Positions 32,456-43,949 of a stretch of DNA of 64,000 nucleotides are shown in pieces (the first letter of the stretch is position 1; the number at the start of each line of letters is the position of its first letter). Origin of the DNA: Sordariomycetes sp. S80-01Y (lineage: Eukaryota; Ascomycota; Sordariomycetes). The stretch spans positions 1,860,001 to 1,924,000 of the forward strand of contig JAXQJY010000026.1 of NCBI GenBank assembly GCA_037042185.1. Reading direction: 5' to 3'. The notes under the pieces were generated by a model. It searched no databases and was not told the DNA's origin. It worked only from the letters and a program-made list of their open reading frames with translations. A program made the translations under genes and the position numbers.

Positions 32456-32999
32456 CCCCCTCTGGCGCAACAGCAGACCCGCGGTATAAAAATGAGAGAA
32501 AAAAGATGCAGAAGAGGGAACTACTACCATCATCGACGACAAGTCAGGGTCTGCAGCCTCTTATTGTCCGACGTCTGCTGCTGATCCTCCTCCTGCTCTT
32601 CTCAGACTGCCGTCGAGGCTTATCGTTCGTCTCCAAATCCAACCCACGCAGGCGAAGGAAAAATAGGGCCTCGCAGCAGGTGATGGTGTGCTGGGCGTCG
32701 CCTGTGTGTGTCCCCCCGTGCCGCCCCCATTGGCCGCGTGCAGGGGGGGTTCCCATCGCGATGCGTCCGGGCCATCAGCTCCGCCTGTCTCGGCCGGTGC
32801 TGCAACCTCGAGCTCCTCGAGTTGTCGCCTCTGATGCGCGACCTCATGCGGGACTGCAGTGGTGCGAGGCAGATGCAGATGCACGGCGCGAGAAACATGG
32901 GAATTGCCATCCATTTCTCTCCATTTCTCTCAGAAGGGGGGGCGACGATCGCATGCGGTGCGTTGCAGTGCTTCGCAAACCCGCGTCGCAGGCGCTGAC

Positions 33000-33025
33000 C
33001 TGCTGCTGCTGCTGCTGCTGCTGCT
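33000..33025. repeat. (CTG)8 trinucleotide repeat
   Basis: Eight uninterrupted TGC/CTG units. A clean triplet array in noncoding DNA and a likely length-variable locus. Confidence 0.85.
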
Positions 33026-33296
33026 CTTTCGCCTCTTCGCCTCACGAGCGCAACGCATCGCAGCCGTGAGTGAACGACCCTTTGTAGCTCCAAGTGGCCA
33101 CGGCAGATCTGCGACGCTGAATGACTGTGCCGGTGTTCGCTCTCCATCCAGCAACCTCCAGCCATGACGCGCTGACTCTGCCTCTGTCTCTGCCGTGCCG
33201 TGTCCGTGTCCGTGGCCGCAATCCGGGGTTCGAGTTGCGGAGTGCAGTGCAGTCCTGCGCAGTGCGGTCCTGTGTGGCGCCGGCCGACGCTTGATG

Positions 33297-33331
33297 CAGA
33301 CAGACAGGCAGGCAAGCAGACAGACAGACAC
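33297..33331. repeat. (CAGA/GGCA)n imperfect tetranucleotide repeat
   Basis: Imperfect tetramers of the CAGA and GGCA type across about 35 bp, ending in three CAGA-like copies. Confidence 0.7.
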
Positions 33332-33625
33332 GCGCAACGCCATTCGCAGCCAAGCACCCGTGGCACATGAGACACCGAGAGAGTCACCACTGTGGCCCGT
33401 GGCGGGAGCGGTGTGACTTGACTCCAGCGCACCCCGCGGAAGACACGTTCGACGGCAGCGCGAGCAAAGGGATGCCTCGTCGTTACACCATGTCGTCACT
33501 GCTGTTGTTAACGCTCCGTAATGATGAGTCGTCGTCGTGGTTTTGATCCTCGCCGCCCGTGTCTCACGCTCGCAGTCATGCGCCACGCCTTTCGCTTCGC
33601 CAGAGCCCCCAGCATGAAGCCATCA

Positions 33626-33651
33626 CCAACTCCAACTCCAACTCCAACTCC
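33626..33651. repeat. (CCAACT)4 hexanucleotide repeat
   Basis: Four exact CCAACT copies followed by CC and a CACCAC-rich tract, giving a polypyrimidine-like strand bias over about 60 bp. Confidence 0.8.
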
Positions 33652-34344
33652 CTCACCACCACCACAACCACCGCCGACCGCCACCATTCTGCCACCCCCA
33701 CGCCGCCGCTGCGTCCCATCGCAGCGCCAAGCGTCCACCCAAACCAGCCCTCCACCCTCCCTGACGCCCTCGTTATCTGCGGGGAATCCTGACCGACGTC
33801 GCAACCTCGCGACCGCCTCCTATCAGCCCTCTGTCCCCTTTCGAACCACCCTCTTCCGCTTGCCGTGTCGCACAGCAGCCCGTGGCCCCGTGACACGTCC
33901 GCATTCGACGCTGACCCCTTCGAGTTAGGAGCCCCTTCTCCGGCGTCCCGGCATCGTGGGAAGCCTCTCACTCACGCCCGGCACGCTCAAGATAAAATGT
34001 ACCATATCATACACACATACCTACAACAGATACGAGTGAGACCCCTCCTTCCGACGCGAGGGCATCTCCTCCTAAAGTCTAGATAGCTGTCGTAAACGCT
34101 AGGAGCCGGAAACAAAAAAGAGTTATGGGACGCCACAAAGGAAACCCCCTGCCGGACCCTCGTGCGGTCCCTCTCCAGTCTATCAGGAGGTGACCAGTCT
34201 TCCGAGGCCCGGCAGAACCCAGATCCCGTCTCCGCCTCTCGAGTCCCTCCCGTAACGACCAAACACAACACAATATGATTACAAGGTATGACGCCTCAAT
34301 CCAGATGTTGCCTCCAGGCTGCCGTGCAGCTTTTCCCATTACCA

Positions 34345-37300
34345 CTAGTAGCCGTACCCGGTAGGTTGCGGCGCGAACCCGTTGGCCTGCCCGTAGGGCG
34401 CCGGTGATTGCCCGCCGCCCGGCGCAGCCGTGATCATCAGCCGCGACCCGCCCAGGATGGGCGTGTTGTCCTTCGTCTTCTCCTGCTCCTTCTCCTTGGA
34501 CTTGCGCGCCTCGTTGTCCGCCTTGAGCATCGCAAGCTCCCGGGTTTGCTGCGCCAGCATGTTGATCATGTATGGCATCGTGAAGTCGTTGAGCCCGTTG
34601 CGCCACGAAAGCTCCAGCACCACGTCGGGGCGGATCAGGTCGTTGCAGGCGTACAGCATGCCCGTGTAGCACTCGCGATGACCAATGTCAACAAACTAGG
34701 GGAGTTAGCAGTTGTTGCGTAGATGACGGCAAAAGCACTTACGTATCGCAGGAGATCCTCGACAATGTCCGACTTGCCAGACATGGCCGCCGTCTCGATG
34801 GCGTCCTTGTACAGCTTGTCCTGCTTCGACAGGGCGATCGACTTCTCCCACCGCTTGTTCTTGCGGTAGATGTTGGCCGCGATCTGGCGGAAGAAGATCA
34901 GGTCGTGCTTCTCCAGACGGCCAGCCAGGTCGACGGCGTCGTAGTTGTCGTAGCTCTGCACCGAGTCCCGCAGGGTCTTGTAGTCCTCCTCCTCGATGAG
35001 CAGGTCGTTGATGGCCTCGTTGACGATGCGCTTGTTCTGCGACTGCACGTTGAGCAGGAACTTCTTGATCAGCGGCAGGTCGTCGTTCTTCTGGAAGATC
35101 TTGACGACACGGTTGACGTCGACGCGAGGAGTCAGAGCGGCCAGCAGGTCGGTGAGCAGCGAGGGGTGCTGCTCAACGTAGAACTTGATGGCGCGGTAGT
35201 AGATCTCGAGGTTGGCCACCTTGACAACAATGTCCTTAAATTGCTGGTGGTCCCACGAGTTCTCGGGGCGCTCAATGACGGCCAGGGCCGCGTTGTCGAA
35301 CTCATCGTAGTGGTAGTAGCAGAACACCAGCTCCGGCCAGAGGTGAGCTTCCTCGCACGCGCGGATCATCTTGGGCATGTTCATCCTAGACCAGAAGATC
35401 TTGATGTGCTCCATCAGCTTCTCCGGGTGGTACTTGGACAGGGCAATGCCCAGCTCGGTGAACATGCCCATGTGGGCACGCTCGAGGCCGAGACCCTGCT
35501 CCAACAAGCTGATCAGCTCGTCAAAGTAGCCGTTGCGCTCGTACTGCTTGACAAGCTCCTGCAGCTGCTCGGCGTCGACGATCAAGTTGAGACCGCAAAT
35601 CTGGGCAAGGCGGAACTCCTTCTTCTCCACGCACGCCTCGTGCACCTGCTTCCAGACCTTGATGTTGTTGGCCTTGCGGGCGCAGTCCACGGCGGCCTGG
35701 TAGTCACCGAGGTGCACCAGGGTGGTCGCGAGCTTGGCCCAGTTGGAGATGCTGGTGTAGAAGATCTTGGAAGCCTCGTAGAGACCCTCCTCGTAGGCCT
35801 TGTCGCCGGACTCCTCGATGTTGGCCACGTTGGTGGCGTGGAGGAAGTCCTCGAGCTCAGAGAGGTTGTCCAGGCGGGCGAAGCAGAAGGCCAGTGCCGT
35901 GTCGATGGCCGGCTCGCGCAGGCTCTTGCGGGCCATGCGCAAGTACTTGACGAGGTCCTCGTTCTTGCCCGCGTGGGTGGCGATCTCGATGACCTCCGCG
36001 TAGTTCTTGGGGTCCTCGGCCTTGATGTAAGACTCGATAGCGTCAGACACACGGAGGCCGTCCAGCTGCGCCTTGGCGACCTTGCTCCAAACCTCGGGCA
36101 GGTCAACCTCTTCGGCGTAAGCCTGCGCGCGGTCGATGCTGACGACGTTCTCGACGAGGACATCGACGGCAGCACCCTTGTTGTCGGCCTTCTTGTAGAT
36201 CTCGAAAGCCTCCTCGTACAGACCAACCTCGATACATGAGGTAGCAATGTCGTCGGCGTTGTAGCCGTCGAGCTTGTGGATGTAGTCCATGACACGGGCC
36301 TTGTCGGCCTTGGCCGCGGTGAACATGAGCAAGTTCTGGAGGTTCTGGTTGTCGCTGAAAGGAGACGGCTCGAGGACGATCTTCTCGAGAAGCTCAATGA
36401 GCTCCATGGGCAGGTCATTCTCGAGGAGGGCCGACACGGCCACGGAGACCTTGGCAGGATCCGTCGACTCGGGGACGGCGGTCGCGGTGACCTGGTCGAC
36501 AACGGAACGACGGTGGATGTTGTTCTCGCTCAGAACGAAGCGCCACAGCTCAGCATCGGAGCGCTCGAGCAGGTATCGCGCTTGGGGCTTGTACATGGCA
36601 TTCTCGTTGGTGATGTTGACGAGCTCCAGGTCGTTCTGCCCCTTGGAGTAAGCGATGAAGGCGAGGTTGGGGTCGCGCTTCTCGCAGTACTTTCCGACCG
36701 TCAGGGTGTCGTACTGGTCGTTCTGCTTCAGGAAAGCCTCGGGGTTGTTGTTGGAGTCGATGTAAATCTTGGCCAGGGCGTTGTAGATGCCTTGCTGTTG
36801 GTTGCCCGCCTGCAGAGCGGCCTCGAGGAAAGGCAACAGCAACTTGAGGCGGTTGCGGGACTCGACCTCGGAGACGAGCTCGTCGATGTTGATCGAAGCG
36901 ACCGGAACAGTGGTCAGGAGGTTCTTGATGATGTTCTCGTCACAGTCGACGTCCAACAAACCACCGACGACGGCAGGAGCCCGAGCGGGGTTGACGCGCT
37001 GGACGTACTGCTCGATGGCCTGGAACTGCTGGTTCTGGTAGAGGAACAGGATGAGATCATGGACAAAGTTGAAACGGTCGCAGACAATGATCAGAGGCAG
37101 CTGCTCCTGGAGGCGAGCCTCCTTGAGGAAGTTCTTGACCTTTTCGGGGTTGTAGGCATTGCTGTCGCGGCAGATGCGCTCAACCTCGTTAAACTGGCCC
37201 ATCTTGGTGGCGGACTCGATGTACTTGAAGTGGACATCGGGATCCTCGCTGAGGTTGATGACACTTCCCAGGTAGTAGAAGAGACCCTCGTGCGTCTTGT

Positions 37301-39510
37301 ACTTCTCGAAGAGGTCGATCAGGCGTACCGGGCCGAGGAGCTCGGAGTACTTGGTGGCAATGTTGACCACGGACTGGAGGTTCTGGCGAATGTTGTGCTT
37401 CATCATGGCGTCCAGGCAGTCAAGCGACTGCTCAACCGAGAGCTTGCCGAAGAAGTTGGTAAGCCACTCGGGGTTGAAGTTGGGGGTGCCCGGGATGTTG
37501 ACGACCACGCGCTTGATAGCCTCGGGGTCCTCGTACAGCTCCAGCGCCTTTTGGGGCAGGTTCGCCTGCTCGCAGAGATGCGCAATGCGGGTCTTGTCGA
37601 AGTGGGTGAACATGTCGTTGCCCAGAATGGCCTCGGCGACCTGAGGCGCATGCATCAAGTTCATCTCCAGCAAGCGAGTCTGGAGCTGAGCATCCTCGGG
37701 CTTGTTGTCCTTGAGCGCTTCAAGCAGGAAGCCGGTGGCCTGCTGGATCATGCCTTGCGACTGGAAAATGTCGGTGACGCGTTGGAAGTCAACCAGCGGA
37801 CCCTGCTCGTTGGTAGCCAGGGCGGACGCAAACTCCTGGGCCTTCTCGGGGTTGGTGCGCGCAATGTGCTGCAGCAAGCCGAGGAAGTCGGGCTGGAAGC
37901 CGGTCTGGTTGGCGTATGGGAGGATCTTTTCGAACTGCCCAGTCTCGGCGAAGCCGGCGATGACCTTCTGAGGGACATTGGCCTTGAGGTAGATCTGAAG
38001 GGCCATGTTGACGTCGTGGGGCCGAACCATATCACCCAGCTGCTCGGAGCAGTCCAGCTTCTCCTCCTTCAGCCACTTCTCCAAGAGGTGCTTCCTGCCC
38101 TGCGTCAGGACAGGCTGGGCGAGCTCAATGGTCTCATGTCGGTTGAGCGCGCCCTTGTCGAGGAGCATGCCGAAGTATTGCAGGGTGTATGCCATCTGGC
38201 CAGGCTGGGCGCCCAGGCGCTTGAACTTTTCGATCGTTTCGGGCGTTCGCAGGAAACCTCGAGGGGAGTTGGCGGCAATCTTGGCCGCCTCGCCGTAGTT
38301 GCCGCTGTTGAACAGTTGGTCGAACTGCTTGGCGTAGAGGTTGTCGGCACCGGGAAGGCCAGCTCTCGAGGCGAGCTTGATGGCGATCTCGGTGTTGGCG
38401 GGGTTCTGGAGAATGTAGGGGATGGCGTTCGTCTCGTCCACGGTGACGAAGAGCACCTGACCCTTGCGGTTGATGCCCACAAGGCCGGTGGATTCGGAGT
38501 CGGTACATGTCGTGAAGATGGTCTCGCTCGAGATCCTGTTCATAAAGATACAGGTACCGGTTTCAAGGTCATACCAGTGAATGAAGCCGTACTTGGTCAC
38601 CATGAAGATGACACCATACTTCTGGGAAATCTGGAGGGCGACGGGGAAGTCGTTGGTCGCTTCCGGCGGGAAATAGACATCGACCGCCTTCTTCTGGAAC
38701 ACGGGATTCGATTCGGGGTGGTCCACTTCGACAATGTGAAGCTTGCCGCCGTTGGCAGTGCGCACCGCGAAGGCGAAGAGCTTGGTGTCTTGGGGAGCAC
38801 CCTCTAGCCTCAAGGAGCCAAAAGCGGCGGCGTGACCCTCGATGGCTTGACTAATGCCACGGTCCTTGGAGTAGAGCTGCATGGCACCGACGACGCGGCC
38901 GCCCTGTGACGAGATGCCGACGACCACCATCCACTTGCTGTCGGTGTTGACACGGTAGTTGATGATCTGGCAGCCGCTCAGGTTCTGGTTGCGCTCGAAC
39001 ATCTTCTGGGGGGACTCCTGCGAAGGGTCGTAGATGTCCCAGTGGAAGACGGAGGAGCTGGTGACAAGGCCGAGAGTGGTCTCGCTGATCCATTTCCAGA
39101 ACTGCACGTCCTCGCTCATTGTGCACGACTTGAGCTTCTTCTTCTGCTCGAGGTCGAAGATCTGGAGGGTGCGCGACTGGGCCTTGAGGGCGATGACCAT
39201 CCTGTTCCAGTGCATGATGGCACTGTCGGCCTTGATGGGCCGCCTTGTGACGTTGTTGCCATTCTTCAGCTCGACAATGACGACTTCTGGGGAGGCATCC
39301 TCGCTCTTCTTCTCGCGGATACAGACGTAGTGATCGGACTCGAGTGTCTAGGGGGTTGACGTCAGTTGGCAAATCTCGACGGACCGGGGGGCCGTGTGCA
39401 ACGGCGCGTTGACGCAGACTTACGACAGAGTTAAATCCGATTGATTGGGGATCAACGCCGGAGCTGGCGAGCTGCACCAGCTCCTGAAACTTGATGGGCA
39501 ACGGCGACAT
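34345..39510 (-). CDS. CHC1: Clathrin heavy chain
   Basis: Three exons on the minus strand, 39510-39424, 39347-34743 and 34695-34345, with introns of 76 and 47 nt, give 1680 residues, the usual clathrin heavy chain length. It starts MSPLPIKFQELVQLASSGVD. Residues 1 to about 330 form the N-terminal beta-propeller that binds adaptor clathrin-box motifs; the rest is the alpha-solenoid of clathrin heavy chain repeats (for example YNPEKVKNFLKEARLQEQLPL, ALAKIYIDSNNNPEAFL, KIFWSRMNMPKMIRACEEAHLW). The trimerisation region is followed by a short Gln/Pro/Gly-rich tail ending PTGYGY. It forms triskelia for endocytosis and TGN-endosome transport with the light chain, which is not in this window. Both splice junctions are supported by protein continuity (FNSV to TLESDHYVC; LLRY to FVDIGHREC). 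Confidence 0.96.
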
Positions 39511-39951
39511 GACGCCGAGGTGCGCAAAACGTCCAGATAAAGGGAGCCCTCGTTATCCCAGCGCGCCGGTCAACAGTGTAAACTCGATCGAGGTCGCTCA
39601 CGCAGTGCAGGTGAGACTGTCGTGAGTAGGCGGAGGGAGCTTGGTGGAAGCTTCCATGCGCCACGCGGCAATCAAGGGGGATCGCGGGTCGGCTGGGCTG
39701 GAAAGGAGAGTTCGGGCTGCAAATGATCGAATGAGAAGATTAAAGGCAGGGCGTGGTCGTGACAGCAACTGCTTTCGGTGTGACGAGCCGCAAGCACCGT
39801 GTCGTGGTTCGTAGAGTCGTGATGATGTGATGGGGATGGAATACGGAGAGAGAGGGAGTGGAAAGGAGGATGGACGATGATGGTGGTGGAGGCAGAAGTG
39901 GAAAGTTGTTTTGGTGCAGGGCCAATCTCCAGCGGCCTTGACAGCAGCTCA

Positions 39952-39978
39952 AGGCACCACAGGCACCACAGGCACCAC
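39952..39978. repeat. Three exact 9 bp tandem copies (AGGCACCAC)
   Basis: Three uninterrupted identical 9-mers, about 440 bp upstream of the clathrin start codon. Confidence 0.85.
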
Positions 39979-40608
39979 CAACGGCTGGCGGGTGCTGACG
40001 GGGCTGCGTCGCTGATTGGAGGTGGATCCTTCTCCATCCCTCGATAGCTCCAGCTAGCCAATGGGGCGCCGAGCGCATCAACATTTGATCCGAGCCTGAA
40101 ATGACGCTGTTCTCGACACGCTGTCAACTGCGGCGAGCTATCGATTCGGAAGAGCCAATGAGCGCTCGCTTCGGTCAGGCACAGCGTTCAATCAGCTCGA
40201 GGCTCGATTCGGCAGCCTGCCGTCTCGATGCTGTCATATCCCTTGTAGGACCTCGACCATCTTAATAGATCTACTAGGACGGCTCCCAGGCACCGTGATT
40301 ATCCACGCGTACTCAATTTGTTCGCGGATGCTCGCCTCGAAATAGCCGGCTGTCCTCAAGCTGCCTGAAGCTTGACGCTCGAGGTTCCACGACATGTGCG
40401 TTATAAGTCCTTCTGGAGCATCAAGTGATCATATCGCGATCGCAGCGTGAAGCATGGGGCGAGCATCAAGCAAAGCTCGGTAAACGTCACTCAGTGATAC
40501 TGTTTCCATCAACGGTGGTTGACGGTAGTTGCCTGCTGACATAAGGAGCGTCTTTCCCCTTTTCCACCTCAACGTCACTTCAGGATCGGGACCGGGGCGC
40601 AAACTGGT

Positions 40609-40633
40609 CTCCGGCTCCGGCTCCGGCTCCGGC
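40609..40633. repeat. (CTCCGG)4 hexanucleotide repeat
   Basis: Four CTCCGG units about 120 bp upstream of the Zn2Cys6 regulator start. Reverse-strand translation gives Pro-Glu repeats, but I see no gene there. Confidence 0.75.
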
Positions 40634-40751
40634 ACATGAACCCAAGCACAAGGCCGCAATTCGACAGTCTAAACATAAACGTACCCATGCTTAAAATATG
40701 CTGACCAAAAGTTATGTCTTGGGCTCCCATATCTTCCATTGAGTTTCCAAG

Positions 40752-42787
40752 ATGGAAGCCAAGCAACCCCCAAAGCGGGCTTGCGCAACCTGCGCGCGAC
40801 TCAAGATGAAGTGCCAATGGCCTGACGTCGCGACGCAGAAGACTCCTGATGCCTGCCTTCGGCAAGTCGTATTCTGCATTCAGGTGGAATACCATCGCTA
40901 ATAACTACTAGCTGTAGCCGCATGGGGATGGACTGTAGCGTGCCAACCACCCAGTCGCGGCGGAAAAGGGGTAAGGGGACGTAAGGACCACGAACCAAAT
41001 CCTTTTTTACTCCTGCTGACTGAGGCTAGACGAGTAGCCCAGCTCGAGCAGAAGATTGACGGTTTGGTCTCTCTGCTGCATGCCGGTCAGCACATCCAGG
41101 CTCAGCAGGGTCAATCGATCCTGACGCCGGATAGTCTTCCCAGCTCCCACCACAATCGACCGCCGAGCCCATTCCAGAGCAATGCAACATCACAAACCGG
41201 GGGACCTCTCCCAGTCAAGCCTATCCCCTCGACTCTTGACAGTCATGATGTTGTCTATCATCTTGCGCCTAGCTTTCAACTCAGCTCTGCCCAGGCACAG
41301 GCTTACCTCCACGTCTTCCGTGAGACATGCATGCCAAACTTCCCGTTTGTTATGCTCGCTGCCTCTCTGACAGCTCATGAGCTCTACGAGACGGACGTCA
41401 GCCTGTTCTGGGCCGTCATGAGCACCGTCGCTCCAATTTCGGCAGAACTACAGCCAGAGGTCAAAACCAGTGTCAGAGCTCAGGTCTCGGAGCGCGTAGT
41501 TGTAAGGCGCGAGAAAAGCTTATACCTCTTACAAGCAATTCTTGTCTATTTAGCCTGGTACATTTCTTTCTATCTCTGATAATATCAATCTGACTGACTC
41601 TGGACTAGGTCCGAGTGGCACCTCTTCTTCGAATCTCAGGCGACACCCCTCGTACAACTAGCCCAATCTCTCGTCACGGATCTTAAGCTTGACAAATCCA
41701 CCAATTCAATCGCTCTACCATCCAAGACCTTGCTTGGAGATGCTTGGGAAACGTTCAAGTCGCCGAGTACCGAGACGCGAACAGAACTGTCAATGGCCGA
41801 GAGAAGGGCACTCCTCGGGACATACTACATTTCCTCGTTGATTGTGGCGCTCTACCGACGTGGGTCGCGCCCTGTCTGGACAATTCACTACTCTCAATGC
41901 TGTGATTTTCTGTCCGGAAACTCAGAGTACTTCTCTGATGCTGTAATTGCTGTCCAAATGGAGACTCAAAGCATCTTGGACAAGGCTCTGTTGGCGATGC
42001 CGAACCTGGGGCCGGAAGCAGCGTTCACCGCTCCTTTGGATATGTTCTTGAGTAATACCGTAAGGGAGCTCAAGGACATCATCGAGAGAGTGCCTGGGGA
42101 TGTTAGATCAACAAGTCAGTTGTCCGTGCACCAAAAGTACTCCGTGATGCTGACACCTTTTTAGAATGGTTGCAGATGTCGTACCATGTCTTCGTCATGC
42201 GCCTCCATGAATCCATGATCGCCATGCATCCCAGTCCCTCAAGTCAGTCCCGAACAAGTACTATGTTCGAGCTTCTCAGTCATGTCAAACATTTCTTCGA
42301 CATCTACCTATCCCTCTCTCCCGCCGAGCTTAACTATCTCCCAACACCAACCCTCGCGCTGCACGCCTTTGCTAATTACACAATCTCACGGCTCCTCATC
42401 TGCGATCCCGCCGCGGATTGGGATCCGGCCATTGCACGTCGCGAGATTGATTTCCACGACATCCTGAAGAAGAGTGGTGGGCAGCTCGATGAGGCTGACA
42501 AGCTGGCGAGGGTGCAAGGTTGGAAGAGGCGGGTATACGACGACAGGCCGACTGTTGCATTAGAAAAGTTTGCGAGCAAGCTGAGTTGGATTGCAGACTG
42601 GTATCTGAAAAGGATCAACCCCGTTCAGGCCCGTGATGAGACAGAGGGAGAGCACGTGAGCATGGCTGATGATCCAAGTGGCGTTGGAGATGGGTTCGTT
42701 GACAAGGCGTTCGAAAGTGCGTGGATTGACCTCATGTCTTTTCAAGATGCTGGACTGTTTGAAAATTTTGACCTCAATTGCCTCTGA
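40752..42787 (+). CDS. Zn2Cys6 (Gal4-type) transcription factor
   Basis: I infer five exons: 40752-40861, 40912-40980, 41030-41557, 41609-42114 and 42165-42787, giving 611 residues. The zinc cluster is assembled only by splicing: exon 1 supplies CATCARLKMKC and DAC, and exon 2 completes CLRCSRMGMDC. The spacing is C-x2-C-x6-C-x13-C-x2-C-x6-C. Intron 1 (50 nt) uses a GC donor (GGCAAGT) and a CTACTAG acceptor; no GT donor gives the correct cysteines. The next junction gives a basic linker then VAQLEQKIDGLVSLLHAGQ, a likely dimerisation coiled coil. The rest has the fungal middle homology region (for example AYLHVFRETCMPNFPFVML and LLGTYYISSLIVALY) and an acidic C-terminus. It should bind CGG-type half sites as a dimer. 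The pathway is unknown and the neighbours give no clue. Confidence 0.85.
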
Positions 42788-43186
42788 ATGCAGAAACTTC
42801 CGCTACTTGACAATTCACTTTGCCATTGTCTTTGCCGACGTAAAAGAGTAGAGACGTTTGTAACTTCTAACAACGTTGTGCACAAATATGCTTCAGACAC
42901 GATATCAACCCGACCGTGTCTAGTTCGAGGGGAAACGAATTAAACAGAATATCAGAAATCAAGTGAAACAGACTAAGAACAATCGCTCATTTCATTCCGG
43001 TATCTGCTTCGCATAGGCTTTTGTGCTCGTTCTCATGCCGCCTGGTGGTGATCCGCAGGGTAGCCGAAGCGCGTCTCGCGTCCAAGATGCGACGCGGCGA
43101 TCTCACTCTTTCATCTCACTCTGCGTCCACTCTCAAAAGAGGCCTGTCCCACCGCGAGAACTTTGGAAGCTCCCTATATCGACGCA
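42788..43186. other. Intergenic region, Zn2Cys6 regulator to EXPERA gene
   Basis: About 400 bp between two plus-strand genes, AT-rich in its first half (3' UTR). No gene or clear site. Confidence 0.5.
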
Positions 43187-43823
43187 ATGGCTATCTCACG
43201 GGGCATCCGCGACAATGTCTACCTCCTCATCGTAGGAACCCAACTCTTCGGGATGCTAGGTCCGCCAGCCCCTGCCCCCTATTGGGCCCTTCACGACTGA
43301 CACTCACCACCAGCGATGGACCTCGTCCCCTTCTACCCCAAGGCGCTTTACCAAAACCCCGGAAGTCCACTTCACTTTCTGATCGCCCTCCGCGAGACGT
43401 ATGTCTCCCTCACCGACGACCCGTTCTTCGCCCAGCCGTCCCACGAGCCCTGGTTCCAGGCCTTCATGTACGTCGAGGCCCTCGTCCAGTTCCCGCTGGC
43501 CGTGTACCTGGTGTGCACTCTGGCGAGCAGGGCCAGGGGAGCGGCGACGGAGCTGGCTGGGCTGGCGTTCGGGTGCGTTACAGGCATGGGCAGTGTAACG
43601 TGCTGCTATGTGCTGGCCACGACCGGGGAGGAGGTGTTGAGTGGAGAGAAGAGGCTGATGCTGTTTTGGGGCGAGTATCTGCCCTTTGCCGTGATCCGTG
43701 AGTTCACCTTGGGCTGGAAATAGAGGCGTGCTAACTTTGACAGCAATCATCATGGCGCTTGACATGCACCAGAGGCTTTTGGACCGCGTCAACACGGCCG
43801 AAGCGAGGATGAAGAAACAGTGA
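43187..43823 (+). CDS. EXPERA-domain membrane protein (TMEM97/sigma-2 receptor-like)
   Basis: Three exons, 43187-43259, 43314-43697 and 43744-43823, with introns of 54 and 46 nt, encode 178 residues. Splicing joins GTQLFGML to AMDLVPFYP and FAVIP to IIMALDMHQR. Four membrane segments are apparent, starting DNVYLLIVGTQLFGML, with the conserved DLVPFYP loop and an EALVQFPLAVYL segment typical of EXPERA proteins. Animal relatives include TMEM97 and EBP, so a role in ER sterol or lipid trafficking is reasonable but unproven. Fungal members are usually called TMEM97-like or transmembrane 6 superfamily-like. The C-terminal EARMKKQ carries Lys near the end, compatible with ER retrieval. The first intron is only supported by frame and motif, but without it the first segment is lost. 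Confidence 0.82.
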
Positions 43824-43949
43824 ACACCGAAATATGAAGCGCAGCATGAAGATATGGTACAGACCAAAACGACCCATCGCATATGTAGCTACAGAAACTT
43901 GCCCTTGTTGAACGCCAACTCCATGCATAAACCCCAAACCTGTACATAT

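Larger units (their letters stand above)
32126..34344. other. Long gene-free, repeat-rich intergenic region
   Basis: About 2.2 kb between the start of the four-TM protein gene and the clathrin stop. Both neighbours are minus-strand, so this should contain the clathrin 3' UTR and the promoter of the four-TM gene. It is full of simple repeats (listed separately) and also holds a TATAAAAA element on the plus strand near 32485. ORFs up to 270 codons occur on both strands but overlap in all frames and encode low-complexity or Arg/Ser-rich sequence, so I call none. An unannotated noncoding transcript is possible. Confidence 0.6.
39511..40751. other. Divergent intergenic region, clathrin / Zn2Cys6 regulator
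   Basis: About 1.24 kb between divergent starts. It holds a 9 bp x3 tandem repeat and a (CTCCGG)n repeat, listed separately. Short ORFs at 39672-40127 (-) overlap the repeat and are not called. Confidence 0.55.

Noticed and set aside
32401-33928. ORFs of 135-270 codons on both strands in the repeat-rich intergenic block
   Set aside because: They overlap each other in several frames, include simple-repeat translation (poly-Cys, Pro/Thr runs) and show no recognisable domain.
36276-38807. 843-codon open frame on the plus strand opposite clathrin heavy chain (and a 444-codon one at 34905-36239)
   Set aside because: It lies wholly antisense to a well-supported gene. It is best explained by strong third-position GC bias, and the translation is a Val/Leu/Glu-rich sequence with no family resemblance.
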